A DNA stretch of 64,000 bases from assembly GCA_018292915.2 (NCBI GenBank), contig JACVVK020000346.1, forward strand, positions 403,501 to 467,500, read 5' to 3'. Below the pieces are notes generated by a model. It was not told the DNA's origin. It did no database searches and saw only the letters and a list, made by a program, of their open reading frames with translations. Made by a program: the position numbers and the translations under genes. Below are positions 1-11,526 of the stretch, piece after piece (the first letter of the stretch is position 1; each line of letters begins with the position of its first letter). Source of the DNA: Batillaria attramentaria. Lineage: Eukaryota > Mollusca > Gastropoda > Batillariidae.

Positions 1-59
1 GGCAATGTGCACTGCCTTACTGACAGTTGTGTGTGCTTTAGGAGCTCTCTCTCTCTCCT

Positions 60-60
<1 letters not shown>

Positions 61-92
<32 letters not shown>
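61..92. repeat. (CA)n microsatellite
   Basis: Sixteen CA units, followed by C-rich sequence. Confidence 0.9.
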
Positions 93-94
<2 letters not shown>

Positions 95-810
95 GCAGCC
101 GCCCTCCCCCCCCCCTCCCCAAGCCAAGCTTAGCACCAGTTCACGGGGACATGTGACGTTACGTAAAATGTCGACACACAGACTCTCTGTCTGTCTACCC
201 CCCCCCCCCCCTCTCTCTCTCTCTCTTCCGCTCCATACCACCGTACTAAATTCTCCCCTTCAGCATAAATCTCTCCGGCTACCTCTCCGCCCCCCCCCCC
301 CCCCCCTCTCTAATGGCAGTTACAATCGCGGCAACTGGGCTTGATTTTGAAAGCGTGGGTGCATCCATGGTGCAGTGTGTATTCAGGATGATTCACGGGT
401 TTATTTTCCCGGGAAAACACACCGTCACCGCTGGCGTAACTGTCAAGTCACCTCTCAACGCAAACTTTGATGCGGAAACGATTCAAGGATTACCCGTCAG
501 ACCTTTAAACAACCCGCTAAAGCCCCCCCCCCCCCTTCATCTCCAGCCCACCCATCCCTCTCTCTCTCTCCTTTTCTTCCCTTTTGCCCAAAAGCCGACC
601 CAAACCACGTGTTTGGTCCTGTCACATGAACGAAATAGTACAGTCTCTCGACAGCGGCCTTAGGAAACGTCTGACAATGAGGACAAGACCTTTTTCACGC
701 GCTATTACCATGTCAAGTTTACTAAGGCAACTATTTTGCCTGTTTCGCCTGTCACGTGAGTGCTCCTCATACGATCAAATCGCGATGATGATAAAATACA
801 ACTGTTAAAG

Positions 811-1030
811 GAATACAATATTGTTTACACACTGCGCGCCGAGTGGTCGAACATTCAGATTCTACGATTGTTGGTACAGCACTCTCAATCAGTGTATTAG
901 TCGCGTCAGTGGTTCCGCTTCTGTTGGCTCAGTGCCAGCGGCATTTGAGATGGTGTCACTGTGCAGGTGGTCTAAGTGGTGTGATGCTAAACACCACAAA
1001 AACAGCTTAGAACTTGACAACCTGTGAGCA
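811..1030 (+). repeat. Dispersed repeat family D, copy 1
   Basis: Resembles 4318-4462, 35562-35818 (inverted) and 38022-38240. Shared blocks: gcgcGaGYGGTYGAACRTTC, attctacgaytgttg, ggctcagtgcc, and caggtgtctaagtggtgt with a run of conserved bases to aacagctyagaa. The GAGTGGTCGAA block looks like a degenerate tRNA A box. Confidence 0.6.
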
Positions 1031-1972
1031 GAAAAATCATGACGACTGCACGTGATCTGTTCATGTTCCAAGTTTCCTGCTATGCTTCACTGTGACAGAA
1101 GCCAACTTGTGCTTTGAGAACAGTTTCGCTTCAGTGTGAATACGCATGCTCGAAATGGTCTATCTTGATGATCAGCAGAGCTCTGGCTACAATACACTGC
1201 CGTAACCCGGCGCCCTGAGACTACGAAAGGTGGACACTGACAGTGTGGTGATGGTCGCTGATACTGTAACTGTACACAAATGCCTGTGTTTTTGTTGCTG
1301 TGGTTGTTTGTTGTTGGTGGTGGTTGTGGCGGTGGTGTTGCACACAATATAATATACACACGTCTCTACAACGTTTCTGGTCTTGCCGATATTACCCTTC
1401 ACTGAAGTGGTGTGATACTGAAATGCCGTAGACTTCACTCGTACGCAAACGAAAACACTCTGGAAACATTTCAAAATTCGCAGAACTGCATCAAAACAGA
1501 AAGTTTTTCATGAAGGTCGCAAAATAATACGCACTGACAGCAGACGTCTGCTACCTTTTAACTACTACTTCAGTTTCTTCTCCTGGAAATGCGTGTCTGG
1601 AGACAAACTGAAGGGGGTGGGGGTGGGGGTGGTTGGACGTGTAATCAAAAGAATCTGGACATAGCCGTCGTGGCTAAACTGCAACTGAGAAGTAGCCAGC
1701 CGCTCTTAGCAGAACATCTTCGTCTTCATTCTCCAGCCAGAACACCGGCTTTTAAAGTGTCGCCGGTCGTCGAGAGATTGAAGTGCAAAAGCCCTGCAGG
1801 TCTGGGTGAAAGTCTCCGTGTGGGTGTGGTGAAGTGTCTGTGGGGAAGCAGCCGGTTAACTGCCTCGGTGTCTGCCCTTTCCCCGGCCCCATCCATTGTT
1901 TTCTGAAAGGGTGCTGGCCGCAGAGGAGGCATCTTGCCTTCATTAACGTCAAAGATTCCCGGATCCAGAGCA

Positions 1973-1976
1973 CGCG

Positions 1977-2061
<85 letters not shown>
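1973..2061. repeat. (CG)n(CA)n microsatellite
   Basis: Short CG alternation, then about 38 CA units. It is pure alternating purine-pyrimidine DNA and can adopt Z-form. Confidence 0.9.
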
Positions 2062-2065
<4 letters not shown>

Positions 2066-2520
2066 AGGACGCTCCCGTAGCACTGAAATGTCAGGAACAG
2101 CGGCCTGAGCAGTCTCAAACAAAAACAAAAAAGATGGTTTAGTTTCTGTCTGCGACATCAGTCGTGATTTGGGCGTCTTCGGTTCTGGGGGGTCAGGGTA
2201 ATCATCGCTGTTCCTGAAGGGTAGCGCATGGCTCTATATACGAGTATTTGTATGCATATATAGTATGATCGTATTTATACATTTCTAAACGCGTGTCCTT
2301 TGCTAAACCCGACCCTGGTCTGGTAAGATCTGTGCTGGTGTACCTCATAGTACGATGTGTTTATTGCCGTATCTCAGAAAAGGACGAAAGGAAATAACAC
2401 TATTGGCTTTTTTTCAGTACCAAGTGACCCAATGGTAACAGTCTTCACACAGAAATCACATCACCAAGTCGTCAACGCGGAACTTTCTGTAATGAACCTC
2501 ATTCGTCTTCACCCGCGATC

Positions 2521-2669
2521 GACCCCCCCCCCCCCCCCCAAAAAAAAAAAATAAAAATAAAAAAAAAATAAAAAAAAAAATAAAATAAATAAAAAATAAA
2601 TAAATAAAATAAAATAAATAAATAAATAAATAAACAAATAAATAAATAAATTAAAAAAAAATTGTTACC
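2521..2669. repeat. C17 tract followed by A-rich (AAAT)n sequence
   Basis: Poly-C changes abruptly to poly-A and then irregular aaat/aaata repeats to about 2669. The same C-run/A-run/(AAAT)n order recurs at 4471-4540, so it may be the tail of a dispersed element. Confidence 0.7.
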
Positions 2670-2741
2670 GTTCATTTTCCCCTCAGACCCTTTCACGATG
2701 TGTCCCGTCTTTGAAATCACTCTATGCAGTCAAACGATGCT

Positions 2742-2743
<2 letters not shown>

Positions 2744-2823
<80 letters not shown>
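2744..2823. repeat. Poly(G) run of 80 bases
   Basis: An unbroken run of G, flanked by gatgctga and gccgggatt. Its length is unusual, and it can form G-quadruplexes. The exact length is doubtful because homopolymers are hard to sequence. Confidence 0.9.
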
Positions 2824-2824
<1 letters not shown>

Positions 2825-3500
2825 GCCGGGATTGTCGAGCAGTACTAGTAGAGCAAGGAACTTTGAATGCTAGGATCGTGAGGTCGAATGCTGACTGTGA
2901 TCGAGTCTTCTTTGTTCCTAGTCACGTGGCGGAAAGGGGCGTTCAACCCTAAGCATCCACCCCTTCACAAAGGATGTCAGTTGACAATCCAGGCAGTGTA
3001 CTGTCCAGTTGAGTGAGTGTACGCGACTTACAGACTGACCGGTACACAGGGATATTTGATGACAAGGCGTAGACCGCTGATTTCGTCGACGGATGAATAT
3101 TCCAATTTGCCTTGCTAATGTCCCAGAAGGGCAAATCCAATAGATTTTTGGGTAACTGGTCGAAATAATACATGGTAATTGCACTGGAAATGATTTTGCT
3201 CTTCGGCCAATAGATGCAGTGGTGGATGATGTTGCGGAGGAATACGACCCCCCCCCCCCCCCCTTACCCTTTATTTGTATAAACCACTCTAAGACTGTAA
3301 TTTCAATTTCAAGCAAATTATGCAGTGTCTGTGTTTTATTTTGTGAATGTGTGAATCTCAAAGTTTCACTGACTCATTGATCTCTCTCTCTCTCTCAACT
3401 GACGGGAGGGCTGTTGGGACTCTGAGCTCCGCGAGTTTTCGTTTGGTTTTACTCGTGGAATGTTCTGAGGAAATGGAATAATATACATTTAACACAACAC

Positions 3501-3512
3501 CCCCCCCCCCCC

Positions 3513-3587
<75 letters not shown>

Positions 3588-3600
3588 CCACCCACCCACC
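3501..3600. repeat. Poly-C plus (CA)n microsatellite
   Basis: C14, then about 36 CA units, then a (CCCA)n tail. Confidence 0.9.
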
Positions 3601-3672
3601 GAAATAAAGACTAACCAACATCACCGTTAAACAACATATTTAAGGGTAAAAGTCTGGAACGGAACAAGAGTG

Positions 3673-3675
<3 letters not shown>

Positions 3676-3755
<80 letters not shown>
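3676..3755. repeat. (CA)n microsatellite
   Basis: About 39 uninterrupted CA units. Confidence 0.9.
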
Positions 3756-3756
<1 letters not shown>

Positions 3757-4317
3757 CCGTCTGCAACTATTGAGACTTGCAGTTCACACGCCGGTTTCTG
3801 TTTTGTTTTTGTTTTGGTGGTTGTTGTTTGTTTGTTTTTTACTGGGAGATCCGTGCGTTTTACCCATCAACCACTAACGGCTTCCAGCCAGAAGGAAAGG
3901 CAATTCCACAAGGAGGCCTTTCAGGGGCAGTAAGTGGGAGATTATCGCCGAAGCCTCAGGCTCCGGAGAAGGCCCGATAGCATCTCAAAGCCGCGGGGAC
4001 TCTCGTGTCATTAAATCGGGGGAAAAAATCCAGTAGCTGCAAATTCTGCACGACGACGACACACGCACATAACTGTGAGATTTTTCCTTCCTTAATGGCA
4101 GCTGAGCGAGAAATTTGTTCGGCGGTCCATGTGAGGGTTTGCATCAGGCTTAAACGCGTTAGTGTCATGTTTGCTACGCTTCACTGAAAAAAAAAAAACC
4201 CTTAAATAATGATTAACAGAGCTCTGAATTGGAGACTGCGTCTACATGCTCTGCGAAACGGTAAAAATTGAAATTCTTCTAACCAGCGATGGACCGTGCA
4301 ACATGCCTCTCGCTCCG

Positions 4318-4462
4318 TTCTTGTGTAACAGTAGTGTTATCCGCGTCACGTCAACTCTTCGGTTGGCTCAGCGCCAGTATTTGAGATGCGGTCACTGAGC
4401 AGGTGGCTAAGTCGTGCGATGTCAGACACTACCAAAAGAACTCTAAACGACATGTGAGCCTG
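4318..4462 (+). repeat. Dispersed repeat family D, copy 2
   Basis: Shares ttggctcagcgccagtattt, gatgcggtcactgagcaggt, ggctaagtcgtgcgatg and the actaccaaaagaactctaaa end with the other copies. The 5' part is poorly conserved. Confidence 0.5.
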
Positions 4463-4470
4463 ATTCTCTC

Positions 4471-4540
4471 CCCCCTCCCCCCCCCCCCCAAAAAAAAAAT
4501 AAATAAATAAATAAATAAATAAAATAAATAAATAAAAAAT
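4471..4540. repeat. Poly-C / poly-A / (AAAT)n tract
   Basis: Same arrangement as at 2521-2669. It lies at the end of a dispersed repeat copy (4318-4462). Confidence 0.6.
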
Positions 4541-5246
4541 CGGGCCTTACAATCTCGGCTCAAAGTCCCGCGACTTCCCGCATGTTCTCGGGCAAAAACA
4601 CGAACAGTGAACAGCGGTATTCTCTTGGATCAAAGTCTGCTCAGTCATACGCCCGAGCTGTGCGCGGCAGAACTCGGCAGACTGTCGCGAGACCCCTCTT
4701 TCCAACTGCCGCGAGACCCCCTCTTTCCAGCTACAACCAAAGTCGTCAACTACATACATCTACGATCGTTTCCCGTGGCGACTGCCAGACTAATGACCAG
4801 ACTGTGTCTACGTCTATCACCTACATTCATCAGCCTAACCCCATCCATTACTGACTAAATCAAATCCCTGTCCTTCCATTTTTGCGACTGATACGGTCGT
4901 GACTGGCAAAGACGGACCCAGCCTCTCCAAGAAATACCGAGTCAACCATGTCGTGTATCTCTTGAACCTCAACATCAAACGTAAGAAGATGCTCTTGCTT
5001 GGTACCCGATTCACTGACTTATTTCGGGATTTTCCTCTCAGCCTGCCGCCTGGCACTTGGCTGAAAACGTCTTGGTGGGAAATGTCAGTGAGTTTTGGGT
5101 GACACATTATTTTCCGTAAGGATACCCGAATCTACGATTTCATGTAACGTCGGCAGCCGACCGATCGCAGCCTGAAAAACAATGAAACCACTGTCTTTCC
5201 CCACCTCTCCTCCACCTCCTGGTACATGTATTGTTTTTTCAGTCGT

Positions 5247-5279
5247 GGTGGTGGTGGTGGTGTGGTGTGGTGTGGTGTG

Positions 5280-5334
<55 letters not shown>

Positions 5335-5502
5335 GCTGGCTATGGACAAATCTTTTGAGCACCAAATATAACCCTTGTGGTGGTGGTGTGGTGCGGTGCG
5401 GTGTGGTGTATGTGTGTGTGCGTGTGAGAGAGAGAGAGAGAGAGAGAGGCTGGCTATGGACAAATCTTTTGAGTGAGCACCAAATACAACCCTTGTGGGC
5501 AT
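5247..5502. repeat. Tandem duplication containing (GT)n(GA)n
   Basis: Two units: GGT-rich, then (GT)n, then (GA)n, then gaggctggctatggacaaat and caccaaatayaacccttgtg. The second unit has a shorter GT run and an extra gtga, so the copies have already diverged in repeat number. Confidence 0.8.
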
Positions 5503-6406
5503 CTGGCACGCGCTACTTCAGTGCCCTGTTCTGTGACATTTAAACACTGTATAATTATACCCTCGTCATTAACACATAGTCAGGTGTTGCCCTGTTTTCA
5601 AACTCAGCGACTGGCCAGGCCAGACAGCTGATCGTCCGTCATCTTGAAAAAGGCTATAAGCGCCCATCAAATCATGGTGCTTAGGCTCTTGTTCGAGATG
5701 ATTGTACGTATAACTCTCTCCGCCTTTCGCGAGCTGCGGGTTTCTTTCTCCTTCGCAGCCCTTATCAGGAGCATCAAGGTAACCGATTCTCCAGAACCCA
5801 ACTCAGAGCTACAAAGTACAAGGAGCTTAGCGCCGCCCAGACATCAACCTTGCATCTCCTGCCTGGTCGTCGATGCTACAGGCGATACCTGCAGCGCATG
5901 TTGTTGTCCTTCAACTGAGAGCATTTCCAGTCAAGACACACACAAACATCAGCCTTGCATCTCCTGCCCTGGCTGCTACGTGCATGACTTCAGGATGTAT
6001 TTCTTGTCCTTGTGAGCATTTCAAGACGGAACTCGCACATCGTTTTTAAAGTGTGTCATTGATGGTGTTATTATTTTGTTTGTTAGTTTGCTTGTTCCAC
6101 ATGCCCTGGCAGAACGCTGTGTCTGTGTACCTCAATATTATTAACAGTGGTGGGTGGCATCGTCAGAAGTTTCACGTGCTTATAAGCTTGCCTTACACGT
6201 GAACAGTTTTCGTACTATCCTATCGACTATCGGCCGTTAATCCGTTCCGATAGTCATCCGCTAGTCTATCCATCCCTGCGGACAGCCCCCTATCCGCTAT
6301 ATCCGCGATAGATCTGACTTCTAAATTTCTTATCCACTAGTCGCTAGTCTAGCATTCAGCGACCAGTCAATAGTAGGGTGGTCACGTGAGTCGTGACGTA
6401 TTCAAG

Positions 6407-6562
6407 ATGGCCGAGAAGATGGACGACTGTGCCACAGCAAGGTTAATCGAGCTAGTGAGAGAAAATCCAAGCATATGGGATACGAGGGACCACACTACAC
6501 GGTTCGTCTTCTTCGGCAAAAATAGCAACAGCGGCCGCAATCACTTCCAAATCTTCATCTGA
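6407..6562 (+). pseudogene. Truncated MADF-domain protein N-terminus
   Basis: From the ATG at 6407: MAEKMDDCATARLIELVREN followed by PSIWDTRDHTTR. This is the first helix pair of a MADF (SANT/Myb-like) domain: LIxLVRExPxxWDTR and then a D-H pair. After residue 32 the frame runs into unrelated sequence and stops at TGA, 51 codons in all, whereas a whole MADF domain is about 85 residues. Read as the broken second gene of a Harbinger-type element. Confidence 0.6.
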
Positions 6563-6586
6563 ATTATCTAAATTGTAGTCCGCCAC
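6501..6586 (-). pseudogene. Short acidic ORF fragment, possible transposase N-terminus
   Basis: On the minus strand from a GTG at 6586 (perhaps a lost ATG) the frame reads VADYNLDNSDEDLEVIAAAV then AIFAEEDEP. It meets the MADF fragment head-on. The acidic, helical start is like the N-termini of Harbinger transposases, but it is too short for a firm call. Confidence 0.3.
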
Positions 6587-6815
6587 TCAGTGACGGCGGG
6601 GAGCCGCCATTTCAGTTGTCTTCAAGGGAGAGTAATCTCGCGTGACTTTCCATCTATGGTAAACGCGTACTAGGCTATCGCTCAACTATCGACATGTACG
6701 GCGAGGGGCCCTCCACCAGTCGGCTAGATGATAGCGAAGACCGTACACTGTATACATGTACGGTCATTGATGATAGTCGACAGGACAGGGATAGGGCGAC
6801 TTCTAGCAACGTGTA

Positions 6816-8234
6816 GGACCAGCTATAGACCAAAAACGATTGAATATGTGCTCAGCCTATCTGGACTGAATAGTGTTTAGCTCGGCTGTTGAGTTAGGGT
6901 CGCTGTCCCTTACCCCATACCCGGCCGCTCAGTCGTTTTAAGGCCTTCTCCAATCACCCTCGAGCTGAGGCGGGGACGTGAAACTGACTACTGAGCTCAC
7001 TAACCAAACTACAAATCTACTATGCAAGGTAATTAATATTTCATAAGGCTTATCACCGCAAAACGACAAAACCAATGCGACAAATTAAAAACCAATACTG
7101 TAATACAAATGACCTGTAGCCGAGTGGTTTGGACCCTCTCGCCCACTACCCTAGGTTCTCCGGCCAGCTGTGTGCCACGGACTATGCTCGCCTGTACGCT
7201 AGCCGCACGCGTGCAGCGTTGCGGATCCACGATGGCTCCTGTGCAAATTAGTTGTGTTTGTTTGTGTCCATTTAGTGCTAAATATCTCCGCAGTCACTTA
7301 ACCTAAAGTTATCATGTATAACTAAATTACTAAATTACTATAGTAGTTTCAAAGGAGTTTGTACTTTCTAATCATGTTTTGTTTTTAGCGCTGTGGAAAC
7401 CATTCATTCCACCATCAGTCGGTAATGAAATCTGGAGACAAAACCACCACCACCAACAGCAATATAGGCCGTGCTCCCTGCGTGCATCGGAAACTCACGT
7501 TAACAACCAACAGCTGAACATGCTGATCGTCAATATTGTGACATTTGACGAAAATACCAACTGCGTGTCCAATCACATGACTGTCTCAATGGGCGTTAAT
7601 CTGAGGCAACCACTCCGGCACGGCAGCCAGATCACCGGGCAGCGACAGTGCCTAGCACTGAGGACGACGTGTCACCATATAGGGGTGGAGAACCCAATAG
7701 CTATCACCAAGTCAGGGTATGGTGACACAGACAGTAGGCCACAGGCACCTGATAGTGTTGTAATCCGCTATTGTGTCAGACACACGTGCTACGTGGAATG
7801 TTAACTGTGTTTCTTCTTGGAAGATACGCGAGAAATTGCGGTGCTGCCAAAACACAGCCGCTGCCGGTAAGTGGGCTTATCGCGAATCGGAAAACAGCAT
7901 GAAAACACACATTTAATCTCGCCTTATGTTCCGAACCCGCAACTAACGCATTCTAAGGTAAACAGTCACAACCTCAGCTCCCTACCCCCCTCCCCCCCCC
8001 CCCACACCACGCCTTTCAGCTAGGAACCAACCAAGGTGAACACAGCTTTCATTACCAATGACCAAACACGAAGTCGTCCCGTCGCTGCGTGTGTCGGCAA
8101 AATAAAGGGGTCTGTAAGACCTGCAGAAGTTACTCCCTAAGCAGACCGTGTCCACTTTGGTGCAATCTTTTTTTTTTTTTTTTGCTGTTGTTTTGTGTTT
8201 TTGTGGTTGTACTTGTTTTAACTCGGTTTTTGCT

Positions 8235-8284
<50 letters not shown>

Positions 8285-8518
8285 TGATGATGAAACGTTT
8301 TTTATTCAGGATAAAGCATTTAGGCATTACTGCCTGTCTTACAAGCTGTCCTGCTAGTCTACGTTAAAGGGTAAAAAGACAACATCAAAACAAGGGGGAA
8401 AAAGGGGGCGGGGGGAGAAAAAAGACAAACAAAAGTATTAACTATCTAAAAGAAATGAAGAAGAGAAAAGTAGACATGATAAACAATCAAAACACACGTG
8501 GCATTTGTCGATGATATT

Positions 8519-8551
<33 letters not shown>

Positions 8552-11036
8552 CGGCGGGTTCTGTTTGCTTGCTTGGTTGTGCTGGTTTTCGCTTACCCAG
8601 AATATGACGTTGAAGACGACCATGAGAGACCTGAGAAAGGGGACGCTGCAGCATCCCGTGTCTTTCCGCCGGTTCTTCACTCTCACGGCTGTAGCAGCCA
8701 TTCCGTCTGCACACAACAATACACACACACCATTCAATCAACTCGTACAAGACTGTAAATGCGAGGACGACAAAGGCGAGGCAGAAGAGAGACTACGACT
8801 ACGTCCGAGACCAGCCTGACTAAAAGATTAGGACGAGATGCATACGCGGAGACTAGGGCAAGCCTCCCTAAATGTATCACAAATGCACGCTGAGAACAGT
8901 CCCGACGCTGTAAGTCTGAGAGCTACGTCTCAGTCTAGTCTAGGCTCTTCTCATGCATCGGACCCCAGTAAAAGTATACGGTATGAAAACCTTTCTTCGA
9001 CAAAATCGTCAACGCTTCACTGAGCTAACAACAAGCGACTCAGACTCAGAGCCTCTTTCCTTGGTCACTGGGAACAAGCAAACACCAACCACAGAAGTAA
9101 ACAGCGCAAGACAAACACAAACAACATAAACACCCAGAGTGCCTCATACAGAGGTCATCAGAATAAAACCAGCACCACGTGTACAGAACTGAAGGTTTCT
9201 TCTCCCATAATACGTACTTGGTTCATACCAAAAGGAACATCCAGCCTGGTGATTCATTATAACATTCAACAGTCTTTATCCCGCTTTGATAGGATCGCTC
9301 CTGCTTGAGACAAAGCTATGTAGCAGCTTGTAGTTGGCAACCATTGAATGTTGCGATTGAATATGAAAGACAGCAACTGATAGGTGAATTCAAGAGAAAG
9401 CTACGTAGGGATTGGTTCGTCAGGAAGTCGCAAACAGCACATGCACTTCACACGGTCATACGTTACTGTGAAACCGGCCAAGAGGAAGCTAAGAGTGAAA
9501 CTTGAATCCAGTGCGAGCCAAGACAACGGGAAGTGTTTCGATCAGTTTTATTTATGAGCTACAATTACACGATCTGCCATGTGCTTGCCAAGGGCAGCAG
9601 GTGCGCTGGACACTGAGACAGACCACCACCACAGACCTACCTCTTTCTATTTATGGAACTTGTTCATCAGTCGAGGCCCGTGCGTAACTTTACTTGACGA
9701 AATTTGCCATGCTGCGAGGTTTAACCATTGAAGCCACTACCTCTCGGAAACAACGTGTTGTAAATTGCGGGAGTGTTTTTTCCCATTCGACCGGAGCTCG
9801 GGCGGGGTCGAGGGGGAGGGGTATATGGGGGGTGTTCCGGGTGTTCCGTCTTCTGACTACCGCGAGGGCGAGTCTCGAAGTCTGTAGGATACGATCCGCT
9901 AAAGATCATTTAATTTTTTTTTCTCTCCGAAGTAAAAACCCCACCTAAAGGCGATTTTTGTCAGTTCTTTCCAACGCGCGGGTGATAGTGTAAGCTCCAC
10001 CTGACGGCAATTACGTCAACTATAAGCCCCAAGTAAAGGCAATTTTGTTAAACTATAAACTCCAGCTAAAGGCAATTTCGTCAACAATAAGCCCCAACTA
10101 AAGACGATTTTGTTTCCCCAATTTTATCGTCACAGTACAGGAATTTCAAGTCCAAAGACCCGGGAGGGGGAGGGGAGGGGAGGGGGAAGACAGCACTGGG
10201 GGGGGGGGGGAATCTGCACAAACTGACTGTTGGGACTGGAACTCAAGGCCTTCCAATGTTCAACCCAACACACAGCCAATTTCGCTAGCCACCCGATCGA
10301 TCTCCCTTCCCCACCCCACCCCACGCCACCACAGAGAGGAATGATCCCTGCTTTACGTCGCGTAAGTATCGGTACATTACATTACATTGCATGTTCACAA
10401 TCACTTCCACAGATGGCCACGTAATGCAGTCTCGCATTCCTTGCAACAAACCAAGCGATGACGGATCCTTCTTCAGAACCTGTGCCAGGAACGTCACACA
10501 GGCGAGACTTGGTCTATCACGCACACTGATCATTACTGCCTTGCTGTGCACATACTCACTATATTTCATGTACACCCTGACTGAACAGACTGAGCATTCG
10601 GTTTGCAAATTCTCACATGCGCTTGTCTATGTCAGTATGTGTTACGACTGATCTCAAGGCAGTTTCTGCGTTAGTATCTGGATGGCAAATTGTGTCAGTC
10701 TCCACGAAATGGCAATGCAGTGTAGGTTTATCAAGAGCAAACTTCTCAGTCAATGCGCCAGAAGCAAATTCTTAATAACAAAAATGCGAAGTACGTTTTG
10801 TAGTCAATTTTTGGCATTTAATCAAATCCTCAATAATTTATCAGTAAGACAAGTATCAGGGTAGGCTTAGCTACGAGGAAGCCATATTGCCAGTTCAAGT
10901 CAATTTGTGCTCATGACCTTTTTTTCTTTTCTTTTTTGGGGGAGAGGGGAGAGGGGTGTCGAGAGTGTGGTGGTGGTGGTTTTTGTTTGCCTACAGCTTT
11001 TCGGATTTCAGAGACTTTGCGCATGGACGCTCATTC

Positions 11037-11039
<3 letters not shown>
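6816..11039. other. Intergenic sequence, no gene seen
   Basis: Unique-looking sequence with a (GT)n tract at 8238-8278, a (GA)n/(CAGA)n tract at 8517-8552 and the 40-bp tandem repeat. The longest frame (7379-7804, + strand, 141 codons) has no recognisable domain and no flanking splice logic. Confidence 0.55.
9931..10110. repeat. Short degenerate tandem repeat, about 40-bp unit
   Basis: At least four imperfect units of the form aagccccaactaaaggcaat followed by tttygtcaactat. The copies have diverged by substitution, unlike the 124-bp satellite. Confidence 0.7.
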
Positions 11040-11114
<75 letters not shown>

Positions 11115-11126
11115 GGGGGGGGGGGA
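11040..11126. repeat. (GT)n plus poly-G microsatellite
   Basis: About 36 GT units, then about 13 G, then (GA)n and CA-rich sequence. Confidence 0.9.
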
Positions 11127-11526
11127 GAGAGAGAGGCACACACCACACACACACTTGACACACACACGTCAATCAGGGTGAGACACAGCGCCGAACAAAC
11201 CTGCAAAACGCTTCGCAGAAAAAGGGACACGCAAAACCCATTATCTTTTTATATCGGAGACAGAAAAATCAATGTGCACTTTTCCCGTCTCCTGTCGCCA
11301 AACCTGATTCGTGTTCGTGCCAGATTAAACGGCACTGACAAACCCGAGAATACAGGAAAATCACTTCTGTTTTTGTGACTCGCTTCCGCCACATTACGCG
11401 AATTAAAAGTTGATCAAAGTTTCACTTCCCCAGGGTGGGGGTGGGGAGGAGGGAGGGGGCTTTGTCGCCGATAAATAACCAAACGAAGCGCGGAAGACAT
11501 TAGGAGCCAGTCAACGGTATTGGAAA

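Larger units (their letters stand above)
93..6193. other. Intergenic sequence, no gene seen
   Basis: Simple repeats, the 80-base G run, two copies of dispersed repeat D and the 5247-5502 duplication. Open frames here are driven by CA, TC or G tracts or lack any recognisable domain. Confidence 0.6.
6194..6815. mobile_element. Non-autonomous PIF/Harbinger-like deletion derivative
   Basis: The ends read tacacgt...acgtgta. Next to them are diverged inverted segments with the shared core ctaTcgactatc / ctGtcgactatc. Inside are the 5' part of a MADF gene (+, from 6407) and, facing it, an acidic N-terminus-like piece on the minus strand. PIF/Harbinger elements carry a DDE transposase gene and a Myb/MADF-like gene, so both ends with the middle deleted would give this layout. 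No clean target duplication is visible. Confidence 0.45.

Noticed and set aside
1726..2158. Open frames of more than 60 codons on both strands reading Cys-Val or His-Thr repeats
   Set aside because: They are translations of the (CA)n tract, which is open in several frames. The same holds at 3670, 11040, 13314, 19183, 56749, 61843 and 62533.
7109..7160. tRNA-Leu-like sequence (ctgtagccgagtggtttgga)
   Set aside because: It has an A-box-like start, but no B box at a proper distance and no arm pairing.
7379..7804. 141-codon frame as a gene
   Set aside because: No domain, biased composition or supporting splice sites. Length alone is weak evidence in 64 kb.
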